Positions 36,305 to 47,235 are shown, counted from the first letter of the stretch. The stretch: DNA of 64,000 bases from Areca catechu (GCA_021397845.1 CM038052.1:34828449-34892448); one strand, 5' to 3'. The notes: generated by a model not told the origin, from the sequence alone. Numbers and translations: made by a program.

Positions 36305-36689
36305 TTAGGTGGCAAACATTAATGATTGCTCCAGCAAAAGTATGCATGGATGGATCGATCGAGTAGACCGATAATGATTGACATGAATGCATCTTTGAGT
36401 CCATGTGGTGAGGCATTGGGAGATTACCTCATCACTTGAGCTAGCTGACATATGTTCGGATAGAGTCGAAGCCTTGTTGCTATGCTGGACCACTGAACCT
36501 TGATATATCAATTATATCCCTATCAAGCATTTCCCTATTAACATAGTTGTTACAAGGACAACAAGCCTGTCTTTTAATTAAGAGTACCACATTCCCAGAA
36601 ACATAATCATAGAAATACTTGATTCCCTCCTTATAATCAACAAAAATCATCATGTCAACTATTCGATGGTCTATCCAATTATGATCCAT
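36305..36689 (-). pseudogene. CACTA transposase N-terminus (transposase-associated domain), truncated
   Basis: The minus strand from 36,689 begins MDHNWID and continues VDYKEGIKYFYDYVSG, then CCPCNNYVNREMLDRDIID. This is the start of the transposase-associated domain found at the head of CACTA TnpD-type proteins, where CPC-x-x-C is usual; the last Cys is Tyr here. A shifted frame continues with IYQGSVVQHSNKASTLSEHM, like the W-I-x-H-G-E segment and serine-rich linker of the family. The gene is cut off at 36,288 by the LARD-like element, and no catalytic domain is seen beyond it. It supports the CACTA call and sets its transcription on the minus strand. Confidence 0.68.
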
Positions 36690-36845
36690 GGCACACTATT
36701 TAAAGATTCTATATACATAAATATAATTCAAATTCTTATAAATTATTTTATCATTTAACATGGCAAGACAAATACTTAAAATGATTAAAGGCAATGTAAG
36801 AAATAAAATGATACAAGAAGATTGTAGAGATTCTGAGTTTGTATC

Positions 36846-37584
36846 ACATCATTAAAGACGAAACTCGAAAGAATGAGAATGATCGAAGGTGATATTTTGG
36901 ACATGAGATATAAGAGCTTCGATGCTTAGGTGGAGCTGTTGTTGAAAGGTGCTCGGACTTGAAAGTAAAGCCCAAGAAAGAAGAGGTGAACTTCGAAGAA
37001 AAATACTCGAGCATGAGCAAAATCTTCATGATAGAAAAGTATAGGAGTGCTTTATTGGAGGTAAAGCATAAGAAGTCAGAGATCCAAAAATTCATCATAA
37101 GTGAGGAGCACTACTTATCAGCCTCTTTATTTATTTGATACCCTTCGAATTCTTAATCTGATTCTTTATTCTCTTCTTTATCTTCTTTCTCTTCTTCCTC
37201 TTCTTGGATAGATTTTTTTCTATCCATGAAGTGGATGAAAAAAAAGAAGAGGAAGAGGAAGAGGATAAATAAGTAAAAAAAATTAGATAAAAAACTTGAA
37301 AGGTACCAAATATTTGAAAAGATCAATAAGTAGTGCTCTTTGCTTGCAATGAACTTCTGGTCCTCTGACTTATAGTACTTTACCTCCAGTGAAGCACTCC
37401 TATGCCTCTCCGTTGTGAAGATTTTGTTCTTACTCAAGTACTTTTCTTCGAAGCCCTACTTCTTTCTTGGATGACACTTCTAAATCCGAGCACCTCTCGG
37501 AAATGATCTCTACCCAGGCATCTAAACTCTTATCTCTTGCATCCAGAATGTCGCATCTAGTTTCTGAGTTATGCCTTTAGTAAT
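36846..37584. repeat. 739-bp foldback (inverted repeat) with coding-like arms
   Basis: The left half is an imperfect reverse complement of the right half, with the centre at about 37,215 between GGATAG (37,206) and CTATCC (37,220). Paired landmarks include CCAAGAAAGAAG/CTTCTTTCTTGG, GGTGCTCGGA/TCCGAGCACC and GAGCACTACTTAT/ATAAGTAGTGCTC. Both arms, read towards the centre, give related peptides: left FEEKYSSMSKIF and YRSALLEVKHKKSE; right SKNKIFTTERHRSASLEV and YKSEDQKFIASKEHYLL. So a piece of a gene was duplicated head to head. The gene is not identified. A transcript would fold into a long hairpin. It lies inside CACTA sequence upstream of the transposase remnant. Confidence 0.75.
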
Positions 37585-37589
37585 GGGAT

Positions 37590-38099
37590 ACAATTTTAGA
37601 ATTGCCGCAACCTTCTTGTATCATTTAATGCATCATATCATTAACTAATGGGTAAAGAAATATACTATCCCATTCAAGAATTGCATTAATTCTATAGATC
37701 AAGTACAGTAATCAAACAATATATAATAGAGATCGAAAGAAATTTTGATAGTATTTTAATATAATTTTAGAATTGCCGCAACCATCTTGTATCATTTAAT
37801 GCATCCTATCATTAACTAATGGATAAAGAAATGCACTATCCCATTCAAGAATTGCATTAATTCTATAGATCAAGTACAGTAATCAAACAATATATAATAG
37901 AGATCGAAAGAAATTTTGATAGTATTTTAATACAATTTTAGAATTGCCGCAACCTTCTTGTATCATTTAATGCATCCTATCATTAACTAATGGGTAAAGA
38001 AATGCACTATCCGATTCAAGAATTGCATTAATTCTATAGATCAAGTACAGTAATCAAACAATATATAATAGAGATCGAAAGAAATTTTGATAGTATTTT
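37590..38099. repeat. 171-bp tandem repeat, three copies
   Basis: The landmark ATTGCCGCAACC occurs at 37,602, 37,772 and 37,943, so the unit is about 171 bp. The three copies differ at only a few positions, for example CATCATATC/CATCCTATC and CTTCTTG/CATCTTG. The array begins within a few bases of the foldback right end. Confidence 0.9.
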
Positions 38100-38622
38100 T
38101 TGTTAATTCTCTCTATATGGCTGAAGATGTATGAGGAGAACTAAAGAAAAATGCTATCCAAAATTTTTAATGAACCCTCAACATACTATTTGATTACCGT
38201 AATTATCTATAGAATTAATTATAATTTCTAAACTATCTAAACTGGATAATCAATTAACCAATGTATATAATTCTTACATTCTATAAAAATATATAAATAT
38301 ATGGATATCATAGAATGTGTATATTCATTAAAAGATGGGTCTACTATTCTTTGCGATACAATTTTTATAAAAATAAATATCTAATTAATTAATTAATTAT
38401 TTATACACTTATAAAACATGGATTAATCAAGAATTCATCAATAATAATAGTTTATATATATTAAAATATGATAATATTATAAAATATAAATTTATCAATA
38501 ATAATAATTCATATATTAAAATATGATAATGTTATAAAATATGAATTCATTAATAATAATTATTTATATATGTTAAAACATGATAATACAGGATGATGAT
38601 GATAGTCAAATGTAGGAGGATG
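38100..38622. other. AT-rich CACTA interior before the Tat element
   Basis: Strongly AT-rich sequence with TTAATTAATTAATTA near 38,380 and repeated AATAATAAT-ATATATTAAAATATGATAA segments around 38,440-38,580. No coding content was found. Confidence 0.6.
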
Positions 38623-38627
38623 ATGAT

Positions 38628-39706
38628 TAATGTGGCATGATTGCTGAGATGGGACCCCTGTCAGATGCCAAGTCGGACAAAGTTGCCATGTGGGATGTCT
38701 CCACCTGAACTCCTTCGCTCGACCGCGCTCCCTCCGGGTCAAGACTCCAAGGCTGAAATCAAGCTCCGCCTCTCCTTTGCCCGACCGCGCTCCCTCCAGG
38801 TCGAGATGCTGAGGCCAAAGTCAAGCTCTGCCTCTTTAGATCGGCTCCATCTCGAACGAAGAGATCTGCAACCGAAGAAAGTTGTCGCTCTCCCTGGACG
38901 ATGGCCCGATGCTCGAGGACTGCGAAAAGATACCCGCCAGGCCGCGATGATGATCCCAGCTGCCACTTACACCAAAATGGAAGGAATCCTCCGATCAAGG
39001 CCCTGTATTCTCCACCAACCGACTGCACCCTCCAAATCGAAAGTCAACCAGTAGGTCCAGATCCAGGAAGCGGTGGCCCGTCGATCGAGGCCTTGCTAAG
39101 TTACCTAAAAGGGAGCGACCAGAAGGAATGTCAGAGAAAATGGTAGCTTCCATACCACCAGAATGGAAAGGCAACCCATCCATGGCATGAAACATCGCCA
39201 CACGTGCCCGTAAGCATGGGAAAGATCCCGAGGTAAGCGGCGCGCAACACCCCCAGCTAAAAGGGGTCTCTCAGATTTAAACGAGGTGAGTTTTTCACAC
39301 AAGCTAGGATTCTGTCGAGTGAGGTCTAAGGAGCAAGAAGGGGGCAGCGCACAGGAAGACAACGCTCGAGGCTACCGCAAAACCCCCAGGAGGGGTCTAG
39401 ACTGACACAGCCACCTAGCTCGGGCTCTCCTCTGCTGTCACTCCCACAATCTATGCTTGGCCGATTCGCACTCTATCACATCACATATTCTCCTCCTAGC
39501 ATGAAGTCCACCCTCGGGGCTCGACCAGGAGGATCTGTTCTCCTGGATCGTTATTGAATTGATCATCGAAATGCCCCCATCAGAATCCCCGGCCTCGGGT
39601 CACTAACTTTGTTTTGCATGACCGGGCGCCCGAGCAAGATCCCGAGTGACAAGAGCACATGCCGACCTCGACCTCAGCTACAGGCCAGATGATCTTGGTG
39701 GCAACA
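38628..39706 (+). repeat. 5' LTR of the Tat element
   Basis: Aligns without gaps at the start with 56,790 (TAATGTGG here, TGATGTGG there), so the usual TG has decayed to TA. It ends GGTGGCAACA. It has two GC-rich units of about 60 bp (TCGACCGCGCTCCCTCCGGG-type) where the 3' LTR has three, which explains the 43-bp length difference. Confidence 0.87.
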
Positions 39707-39708
39707 GA

Positions 39709-39728
39709 TTGGCATACCAGATAGGGGG
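39709..39728 (+). other. Primer-binding site of the Tat element
   Basis: TTGGCATACCAGATAGGGGG starts two bases after the LTR. Many monocot Tat elements have a GGCG-GCCAGGTAGGGGG-type site here. Confidence 0.65.
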
Positions 39729-39791
39729 CAGGGTAGGACACATTCTGATTCAACCCAATCCCCTTTTAAGCAGCTCACCTGAAGGATGGTG

Positions 39792-41437
39792 ATGACGCGA
39801 GCGAGAGAAGTCTCCACCAGCCATGCGGGAGATCCCTCTTCCCATGGGGACCTGCATAGTCCAGAAGGAAAGCTCTCTGCTCCAGCTCAACCACCTCTGG
39901 CAGAAACTCAGTTGGCTGCACTCACCCAGCAGATGTAGATTCTTACTACAGTAGTGCACCAGCTCCAGCACCAGCACCGGTCCTTAGCTACCCACCAGGA
40001 GCCAGGGACTCCCATGACCCATGCTGCAGCACCTCGCGACAGCCTACGTTCCTTCCAAGGAAGGCCTTCACAGTCGCAGGCCACCATCGACTACCGGGGA
40101 AACCACTTGACACCGATGAAGAGGCAACGGGCCGGATCTACTGATCAGGAGAGCCGATCCCTGACTCTCGAGCGGGTAACAGCTAGACCCCATCGAGGTC
40201 GAAAAGGCAAGATTCCACATCATTTGCCTCACATGTCTCCTTCTCCGGCTCCATCAGCCTCCGTGGAGGGTTCGACTGACGAGGCCATCAGGAGCATGGC
40301 AGAGAAGTGCCTGGAAGAGCAGGAGTGTAAGCTGGCGGAGCTCTCTCGCCAGTTTGCAAATTTGCAGGGCTCCGCTAGTGAGCTGGTGGGCTACGACGCC
40401 CGTCCCCCTTTCTCTCGAGAAGTTCAAGAGGAGCCAGTTCCGAGCCGGTTCCGCATGCCACAGGTGGATCCCTACGATGGGACCACCGATTTCTTGGATC
40501 ATCTTGAGAGCTACAAGGCCCTCATGAGAGTCCAAGGGGCAACCAATGCTCTTCTCTGCATCGCCTTTCCTGCCACTCTCCGGAAGGTAGCTTGGGTATG
40601 GTTCACCTGACTCGAGCCGGAGAGCATCAGTTGCTTCGTTCAGCTGGAGCAGAAGTTCGTGGCTCACTTCGATGCCTGCCGGAAGGTGCCAAGAGAGGTA
40701 GACAACCTCTTCTCTATCAGGCAGCAGGACCATAAGCTCCTATGGGACTACGTGGCCCGCTTCAAAGTTGCCGTGCTGGAGATCTATAACCTTAATGAGC
40801 CAGTTATTATGCTGGCACTGAAGAGAGGGCTCAGGACTTCTCGCCTGACTTACTCTCTCGACAAGAAGCCCCCAAGACTTACTCTGAGCTCCTCTTTCGA
40901 GTCCAGAAGTACATCCATGTCGAGGAGACGGATCGCACGAGGAGGGAGCTGGACAAAAGCCCCCTGAAGAAGCCAGCTCCCGGGGAGACCTCCGGGACGC
41001 GGAAGCCCAGACTAGCCACGCCGAACTTCTGCCAGAGGTCGAAGCCAAGGAGAGACCCTATCCCAGAAGAGAGTTATATGCCTCTCCTTGCCCCGAGGAT
41101 GAAGATCCTCATGGAGATCGAGGGTGAGCGCTATCTAAAGCACCCACCTCTGCTGAGGCCATCTGTTGGTCATGATAGGGTGAAATATTGTCAATTTCAT
41201 CGCGACCATGACCACGATACCGAGGAATGCCGGCACCTCAAGAAGGAGATTGAAGAACTCATAAAGAGGGGCTACCTCGAAAGGTTTGTGGGGGGCAGAC
41301 CCCCAGTGGAATCTCAGGTGCTCGCCGCAGTCCCTCCAGTCCCTGCAGTCGGCAACTGCCCTACCGAGAAGCCGGTGGGGATGATATGCTGGGAGTCGAG
41401 CACGCTTCCAAGAAGGCCCGGGGGGAGAGGATCTTAA
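39792..41437 (+). pseudogene. Gag remnant, Tat lineage
   Basis: The first ATG is at 39,792. In-frame stops are TAG at 39,936 and TGA at 40,608, and a frame change occurs near 40,870. Capsid segments include YDGTTDFLDHLESYKALM, LLCIAFPATLRK, NLFSIRQQDHKLLWDYVARF, MLALKRGLRTSRLTYSLDKK and YSELLFRVQKYI. A Cys/His segment, YCQFHRDHDHDTEECRHL, followed by IEELIKRGYLERFV is the usual end of Tat gag. Gag forms the particle that packages the RNA. Confidence 0.85.
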
Positions 41438-41439
41438 GA

Positions 41440-41880
41440 ATATACTTTATGAGGGAAAGGGGGGTTAAAAATAAAAATATAAATGATGATGCCGTGGTCG
41501 TCGAGATGACGACCGTGAAGCATCCTGTAAAATGCATCATGGTTGATAGTGGGAGCTCCACCGATATACTTTTTTATGATGCTTTCTCCAGGATGAACCT
41601 ATCCTCTGCTCAGCTCAGACCTGTGCACACACCCCTCGGTGGTTTCACAGGTGACTCTGTAGGAGTCGAGGGGGAGATCACTCTCCCCGTTACTACCAGG
41701 ATGCCACCTCGGCAGAGTATCATCATGGTGACTTTTACGGTTGTTAGACTTTCCTTAGCCTACAACATGATCCTTGACCGACCCAGGCTCAACTTGCTCA
41801 ACACGGTCATTTCCACAAAATGGCTGTTGGTGCAGTTTCCAACTCCCTACGGCGTCGGGGAGATGAGGAGGGCACATTAG
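41440..41880 (+). pseudogene. Aspartic protease, Tat lineage
   Basis: The frame is open from gag to a TAG at 41,878. The catalytic motif VDSGSSTDILFYDAF has its aspartate at about 41,545, and the second half has YNMILDRPRLNLLNTV. This is the best preserved domain of the element. It would cleave the Gag-Pol precursor. A premature stop in the linker separates it from the polymerase. Confidence 0.8.
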
Positions 41881-42089
41881 CCAATCCAGCACTGCCTCCA
41901 AACCGTCCCCGGGGCCAAGGCTACCGAGGATGACCCCAGCACAAACGACCTCGACCAAAGGGCGCAGGATCCCAAAGGTGGCCCGGTCGAGCGCCTGCTA
42001 TCGTATCCTCTCCGAACCGACTCGGTGAAGATGGTGCAGATTGGGGCGCATCTACAAGATGATGAGCGAGCCCACCTACTAGAGTTTCT

Positions 42090-42864
42090 CCAGGCGAACG
42101 CTGACATGTTTGCTTGGATGGTGGCCGACATGCCTGGGATCCCACTAGAAATCATCACTCATAAGTTGAGTATCGACCCAAAGTATCGTCCTGTGCGGTA
42201 AAAGAAAAGAAATTTTGTACCGGAGAGATAAAGGGCGATTAACGAGGAGGTGGACAAACTCCTCGCGTCCGGCTTCATTCGGGAAGTGCAATATCTGAGC
42301 TGACTGGCAAATGTGGTTATGATAAAGAAGAATAATGAAAAGTGAAAGATCTGTGTGGACTACACCGACCTCAACCGAGCCTGTCCGAAGGACAGTTTTG
42401 CTTTGTCGAAGATCGACCAGTTAGTGGATGCCACCTCAGGGCACCGCTTGCTCTCCTTTATGGATGCATTTTTCGGATATAACCAGATCCGGATGTACCC
42501 TAAGGACATGGAGCATACTACCTTTGTCACTGACCGAGGGACGTACTGCTATTGAATGATGCCGTTTGGCTTGAAGAATACTGGCACCACATACCAGTAC
42601 CTGGTCAATCGGGTCATCAGGGACCATATTGGCAGGAACATGCTAGTATATGTGGACGACATGCTCGTCATGAGCAAGCCGAGGTCGGGCCACATCGCCA
42701 ATCTCGTGGAAGCTTTCCAAAATCTCTGGTAGCATAAGATGAAGCTGCATCCGGTGAAGTACGCTTTCGGAGTAGCAGCAGGGAAGTTCCTTGGCTTCAT
42801 GGTGATCTAAAGAAGAATCGAGGCAAACCTGGAGAAGGTCCAGGCGATCATCAACATGGAGCAT
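42090..42864 (+). pseudogene. Reverse transcriptase remnant, Tat lineage (left part)
   Basis: Reads FAWMVADMPGIP, YTDLNRACPKDSFALSKIDQ, LSFMDAFFGYNQIRM and MLVYVDDMLVMSK, with the catalytic YVDD at 42,649-42,660. Stops occur near 42,199, 42,229, 42,301, 42,553 and 42,732. The frame ends at an insertion in the connection region and picks up again at 44,523. Confidence 0.85.
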
Positions 42865-43076
42865 TGATGTAGAACGAAGGACACGAAGAAAACCTATTGT
42901 TATTTTGAAAAGAGGCAAAACACCTAAAGCAAACCAAGGATCATGGGAGGGCTAAGAAGCCTCCGGACTAGGATATAACGACCCCTGAAAATCCTAAAAC
43001 GACTGGGCTTTTTTGGTTTTTTAAATTTTCTTGGCGGAGATGGCGAAGGAACGATGGGGATGGGAGGCTGGGACGG

Positions 43077-43322
43077 GAACTCCTAGACCTTGGGACTCAT
43101 CCTAACGAAGAGACCGTCCACCTCTAAGGCATTACGCCCTCCTCAATACTTAGAGGTGCTAGAATGGATCTCAAGGTCACGAAGGACGGGGGTCGGGGAG
43201 AACTCATGGATCTTGGGACTCACCCTAACGAAGAGACCGTCCACCTCTAAGGCATTACGCCCTCCTCAGTACTTAGAGGCGCTAGGATGGTTCTCAAGGC
43301 CACGAGGGGAAGACACGAAGGT
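43077..43322. repeat. 123-bp tandem duplication in the solo LTR
   Basis: Two adjacent copies share TGGGACTCA-CCTAACG, GAGACCGTCCACCTCTAAGG and CATTACGCCCTCCTCA, with about ten differences. Confidence 0.85.
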
Positions 43323-43779
43323 GGGAGGGAGAAAGGAGATACTTGGGGCCTCACACCCCTCTACATCCCGAAGGACGAAGGAAAAAGGACCTCAGCCCAG
43401 AACCACACATCGGAAGAACACTCAAAAACTTCATTCAACTATTTTATTACAAGAGGAGTATGGATATTTATAGATGTCCATATCCCTTTTAAATTCAAAA
43501 ATAAAATCCCCTGAAATCCTTCCTTGATTTTGAAATCAAATTCAAAATCAAAATCTCCAAATTTCCCAAATTACATTCATTAAAAAATTACCAAATAAAT
43601 CCCGTTTATTTGAATTTTGAAATCCCCTCTGCTCTGAAACTCGTGCTACTCCAAAAATCGTGCAAAACAACTCTTCTTCCACCGCTTTGAGAAGCATGCA
43701 GAAGCTTCATTTGGCTGCTCTGAAAAGCATGCGAAAGCTCCTTCACGGCCGAGCAACAGGGGCACCTGGACCTTCGGCA

Positions 43780-44290
43780 CCCGGCCCAGCGGGCGGCGGC
43801 GGGCGGCATGGTGGCGCGTCGGCGGGCGGACGGCGACGGCGGTCGTGGGCGACCGTTGGTCTTCCACGGGCCGCTGGTCTTCCCACGGGCGTGAGGCCCC
43901 AGGGCTGCTGGCGGGGCGGCGGATCGATGGTGCGCCGGCGGGCGGGCGGCAGTGGCGGGGTGGCACGGCGGCCAGGCGGCGAAACGGCGGCCGTGGGCGA
44001 CCGTTGGTCTTCCACGGGCCGCTGGACTTCCCATGGGCGTGAGGCCCCAGGGCTGCCGGCGGGGCGGCAAGGCGGCGGATCGGCGGAGCGCCGGCGGCGG
44101 GCGGCAGCGGCGGGGTGGCACGGCGGCCAGGCGGCGAAATGACGGCGGCGGCCGTGGGCGACAGTTGGTCTTCCACGGTCTGCTGGACTTCCCACGGGCG
44201 TGAGGCCCAGGGATGCCGGCGGGGCGGCAGGGCGGCTGGTCGGCGGAGCGCCGGCGGCGGGCGGCAGTGGCGGGGGTCGAGCACGGCAGA
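43780..44290. repeat. GC-rich tandem array, 148-161 bp units
   Basis: Three to four units built from a GGCGGCGGGCGGCAG-like part and TTGGTCTTCCACGG, with landmarks at 43,856, 44,003 and 44,166. GC content is far above the surroundings. Long proline/arginine-rich frames on the minus strand are a by-product of composition. Confidence 0.82.
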
Positions 44291-44522
44291 TCGCGAACCG
44301 GTGGGGCAAAAATCGAAAAAAAAATGACCTCTGTGATTTTTTCCTAGAGGTTGAAGGAGATAGGAATAGCCTGGAATAAAGTTGGAATAACACCGGGATA
44401 ACATGGGAATAAAGGGAATAGGTGGAATAGCGGGAATAACTAAAATACAAAAATTCTAATTTTTTTTTAAAATAATAAATAAATAAAAGGTGAAACCCGG
44501 ATAGGTTTCGGGTCCCCCATCA

Positions 44523-45070
44523 AGCATCCAACCTCAAAGAAATAGGTGCAATGCCTGATGGGTCGGATTGCTGCATTAAGCCGATTCATCTCGAGGTGAG
44601 CGGACTGCTTTCTTCCTTTCTTTAAGGTGCTGCACAAGATGAACAACTTCACCTAAACAGAGGATTGCAAGGCGGCCTTCGAGGAGCTTAAAGATTTCCT
44701 GGTGTCACTGCCACTGCTCTCCAGACTAGAGATGGGAGAGGAGCTCTTGCTGTACCTGGCGATCACCCCTGGAGCTGTCAGTTCGGTCCTTGTCCGCACG
44801 GATCAGGACGGGTCCCAAAAGTTGGTGTACTACACCAGCAAGATCCTCTGGGATGCTGAGTTCAGGTACACCCAATCCGAAAAACTCATTTTTGCTCTTA
44901 TCATGTCTGCTCAGCATCTCAGGCCGTACTTCCAAGCGCACCCGATCGTGGTCCTGATGGACCAGCCCTTGAGGGCTGTGCCCAGTCATCTAGACACATC
45001 CAGACATTTTGCCAAATGGGCACTGAAGCTCAGCGAGTTCGACATCACGTACAGACCGAGATCATCCTAG
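44523..45070 (+). pseudogene. RT connection and RNase H remnant, Tat lineage (right part)
   Basis: Right after the inserted LTR the frame resumes with GRIAALSRFISR, then DCKAAFEELKDFL, the RNase H segments LAITPGAVSSVLVR, YYTSKILWDAEFRYTQSEK and FAKWALKLSEFDITYRP. Stops remain near 44,540, 44,599, 44,655 and 45,068. The direct continuity with the left part proves the intervening block is an insertion. Confidence 0.83.
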
Positions 45071-45790
45071 AAGGCCTGGGTGCTGGCCGACTTCCTGGTC
45101 GAGTGCGTGGGACTTGTTGAAGAGCCAGAGCAGACAATGCTGGAGCACCAAGTGGAGCTAGGTGCCGAGGAGGAGTCCTGGATCCTCCATGTCAACGGCG
45201 TGTCCAATGCAGGCAGAAGCGGAGCAGATCTCATCCTCGCTAACAGCGATGGAGTTGTGTTGAATGCACACTCCACTTCAAGTTCATCGCAACAAATAAC
45301 CAGGCGGAGTACGAGGCACTCCTCGTAGGCCTCAAGGTCTTGCGCGAGCTGGGTGTATGAAGCTTGAAGGTTTTCACTGACTCCTAACTGGTGGCTGGAC
45401 AAGTCTTCGAAGAGTATGAAGCTAGAAATCCCCAGATGATGAAGTACTTAGAGCGAGTCCGCTCAAGCACGACAGGTTTTCGATGCTTCAGCATCTCTCA
45501 CGTCCCCCGAGATGAGAATGCTCACGTCGATGCACTATCAAGACTTGCAACCTTGCCGGACTCATCACTAGGGCACGCCCAAATTGAGTACCTCGAAAAT
45601 CCAAGCAACGAAGCTTCAACAGAGGTGCAGCAAGTCACCTCGAAGCCGAGCTGGATGAATAGGTACATCAGATACATTATCGATGGCACCCTGCCGGAAG
45701 ACCGCGTGGAGGCCAACCTTATCAAGAAAAAGGCCTCTCGGTTCATCCTCATGGAAGGACAGCTCTACCACCGATCCTACTCCTATCCGC
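45071..45790 (+). pseudogene. Archaeal-type second RNase H and linker, Tat lineage
   Basis: WILHVNGVSNAGRSGADLIL, then after a frameshift NNQAEYEALLVGLKVLRELG, VFTDS, VAGQVFEEYEARNP and FSISHVPRDENAHVDALSRL match the additional RNase H that Tat elements carry between the ordinary RNase H and integrase. The usual first Asp (V-D-G) is Asn here. Stops occur near 45,358 and 45,386. Confidence 0.83.
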
Positions 45791-46849
45791 TCCTGAAATG
45801 CCTGAGACCTTCAGAGGCAACTTTCGTGCTCCAGGAGATACACGAAGGCCTTTGCAAAACCATGTTGAGGGGAGGACTCTTGCATACAAGGCCCTCCGAC
45901 AGTGATACTACTAGGAGACCATAAGGGAGGACACTGCTGATTTCGTGAAGAGGTGTGATTGGTGCCAACACCACGCCCACATACAGCATCAGCCAGCGGC
46001 ACCGCTCTCCCAGCTCTCCGCCATGGCCGTTCGCCCAGTGGGGAATGGACATTTTAGGTCCATTTTCTCCTGCATTCGGGCAACGGAAGTTTTTAGTAGT
46101 AGCCATCGACTACTTCACCAAGTGGGTAGAAGCCGAGCCACTAGCACGGATCACAAAAGCCAAGGTCCGTTAATTCTTTTGGAAGTCGATCATCGACCGC
46201 TTTGGGCTTCCTCACAGCATCATCACTGATGACGGACGAAAATTTGACAACCGGGAGTTCGAAGAATTTTGTACCGAGCTCGGCATTCAGCATTGTTTCA
46301 CTTCGGTAGCTCATCCCCAGACCAATGAAGAAGCTGAGGTGACCAACCGGACCATTCTCCAAGGGCAGGTGGGCAGAAGAACTCCCTATCATTCTCTAGG
46401 CCTACCACACAATGCCTAGGATGGCAACGGATGAAATGCCTTTCAACCTCACTTTCAGCTCAGAAGCCATTTTTCCAGTCGAACTCGACGTGCCCACACT
46501 GCGGACACAACAGTACAGTGAAGCAGAGAATTCGGCGCGTCTTCTTCTCAACCTAGACCTCCTTAAGGAAACTAGGGATAAGGCTCGACTCCGGATGGTG
46601 GCTTACCGGCAGCGTGTGGCCCGGTACTACAATGCACGGGTAAAGCTGAAGGTCTTCCACCCGGCGACCTGGTGTTGCACCGAGCCGAAGTCTCAACCCC
46701 GAGAGTGTGACAAGCTCTCGCCGAACTGGGAAGGTCCCTACAAGGTGGTCGAAGCTTTCCCACATGGAGCTTACTATCTCGCGAGTCTGGACGGTGCCAG
46801 ATTCCCGCGGACGTGGAATGCCTGCAACCTGAGAAAATACTATCAGTAA
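45790..46849 (+). pseudogene. Integrase remnant, Tat lineage
   Basis: The zinc region keeps EIHEGLC and RCDWCQHHAH. The core shows WPFAQWGMDILGPF, VAIDYFTKWVEAEPLA, ITDDGRKFDN and HPQTNEEAEVTNRTI, so the DDE acids are visible. The C-terminal part has NLTFSSEAIFPVELDVPTLR, YNARVKLK, WEGPYKVVEAFPHGAYYLA and ends at a TAA at 46,847. Frame changes occur near 45,880, 46,010 and 46,390. Confidence 0.83.
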
Positions 46850-46947
46850 TGTAAGGCCTCTTCCTAATAATAAAAAGACCCTCTTTTGTGCAATCTTCTT
46901 TTGCCTTGCAGGGATATCATTGCCTAGCCTAAGGTCTGGCATGCTTA

Positions 46948-47235
46948 AGCCCGGAGTCCAGCTCTCCGGCACCAAAGCCCGGAGTCCAGCTCTCCAGCAT
47001 CAAAGAACGGAGTCCAACTCTCCGGCACCAAAGCCCGGAGCCCAGCTCTCTGGCACCAAAGCCCGGATCCCATGCTCTCCGGCACCAAAGCCCGGATCCC
47101 ATGCTCTCTGGCACCAAAGCACGGAGCCCAGCTTTCTGGTACCAAAGCTCGGAGCCCACGCTCTCCGGCACCAAAGCCCGGAGCCCAGTTCTCCGGTACT
47201 CAAGCCCGGAGTCTAGTTCTCCGGCACCAAAGACT
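46948..47235. repeat. 28-29 bp tandem repeat, ten copies
   Basis: Ten head-to-tail units of the form GCCCGGAGTCCAGCTCTCCG plus GCACCAAA, 28 or 29 bp each, with point changes. There is no spacer between units. The array lies about 100 bp after the integrase stop, in the 3' non-coding part of the Tat element. It reads open in several frames simply because of its composition. Confidence 0.92.

Larger units (their letters stand above)
42865..44522. mobile_element. Solo LTR inserted in the Tat reverse transcriptase
   Basis: A 1,658-bp block starting TGATGTAGAACG and ending CCCCCATCA is flanked by a perfect 5-bp duplication AGCAT (42,860-42,864 and 44,523-44,527). Removing it rejoins the polymerase reading region. 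The TG...CA ends, the 5-bp TSD and the lack of internal protein fit a solo LTR. The orientation is not certain. A TATTTATAG box on the plus strand at about 43,464 suggests plus. It contains a 123-bp duplication and a very GC-rich array. Confidence 0.82.

Noticed and set aside
43606..44450. Long overlapping open frames on both strands in the GC-rich block
   Set aside because: They are open in many frames at once, read as proline/arginine repeats, and lie inside a solo LTR tandem array. Composition explains them.
46948..47235. CRISPR-like array
   Set aside because: Units are directly adjacent with no unique spacers, and the context is a plant retroelement.
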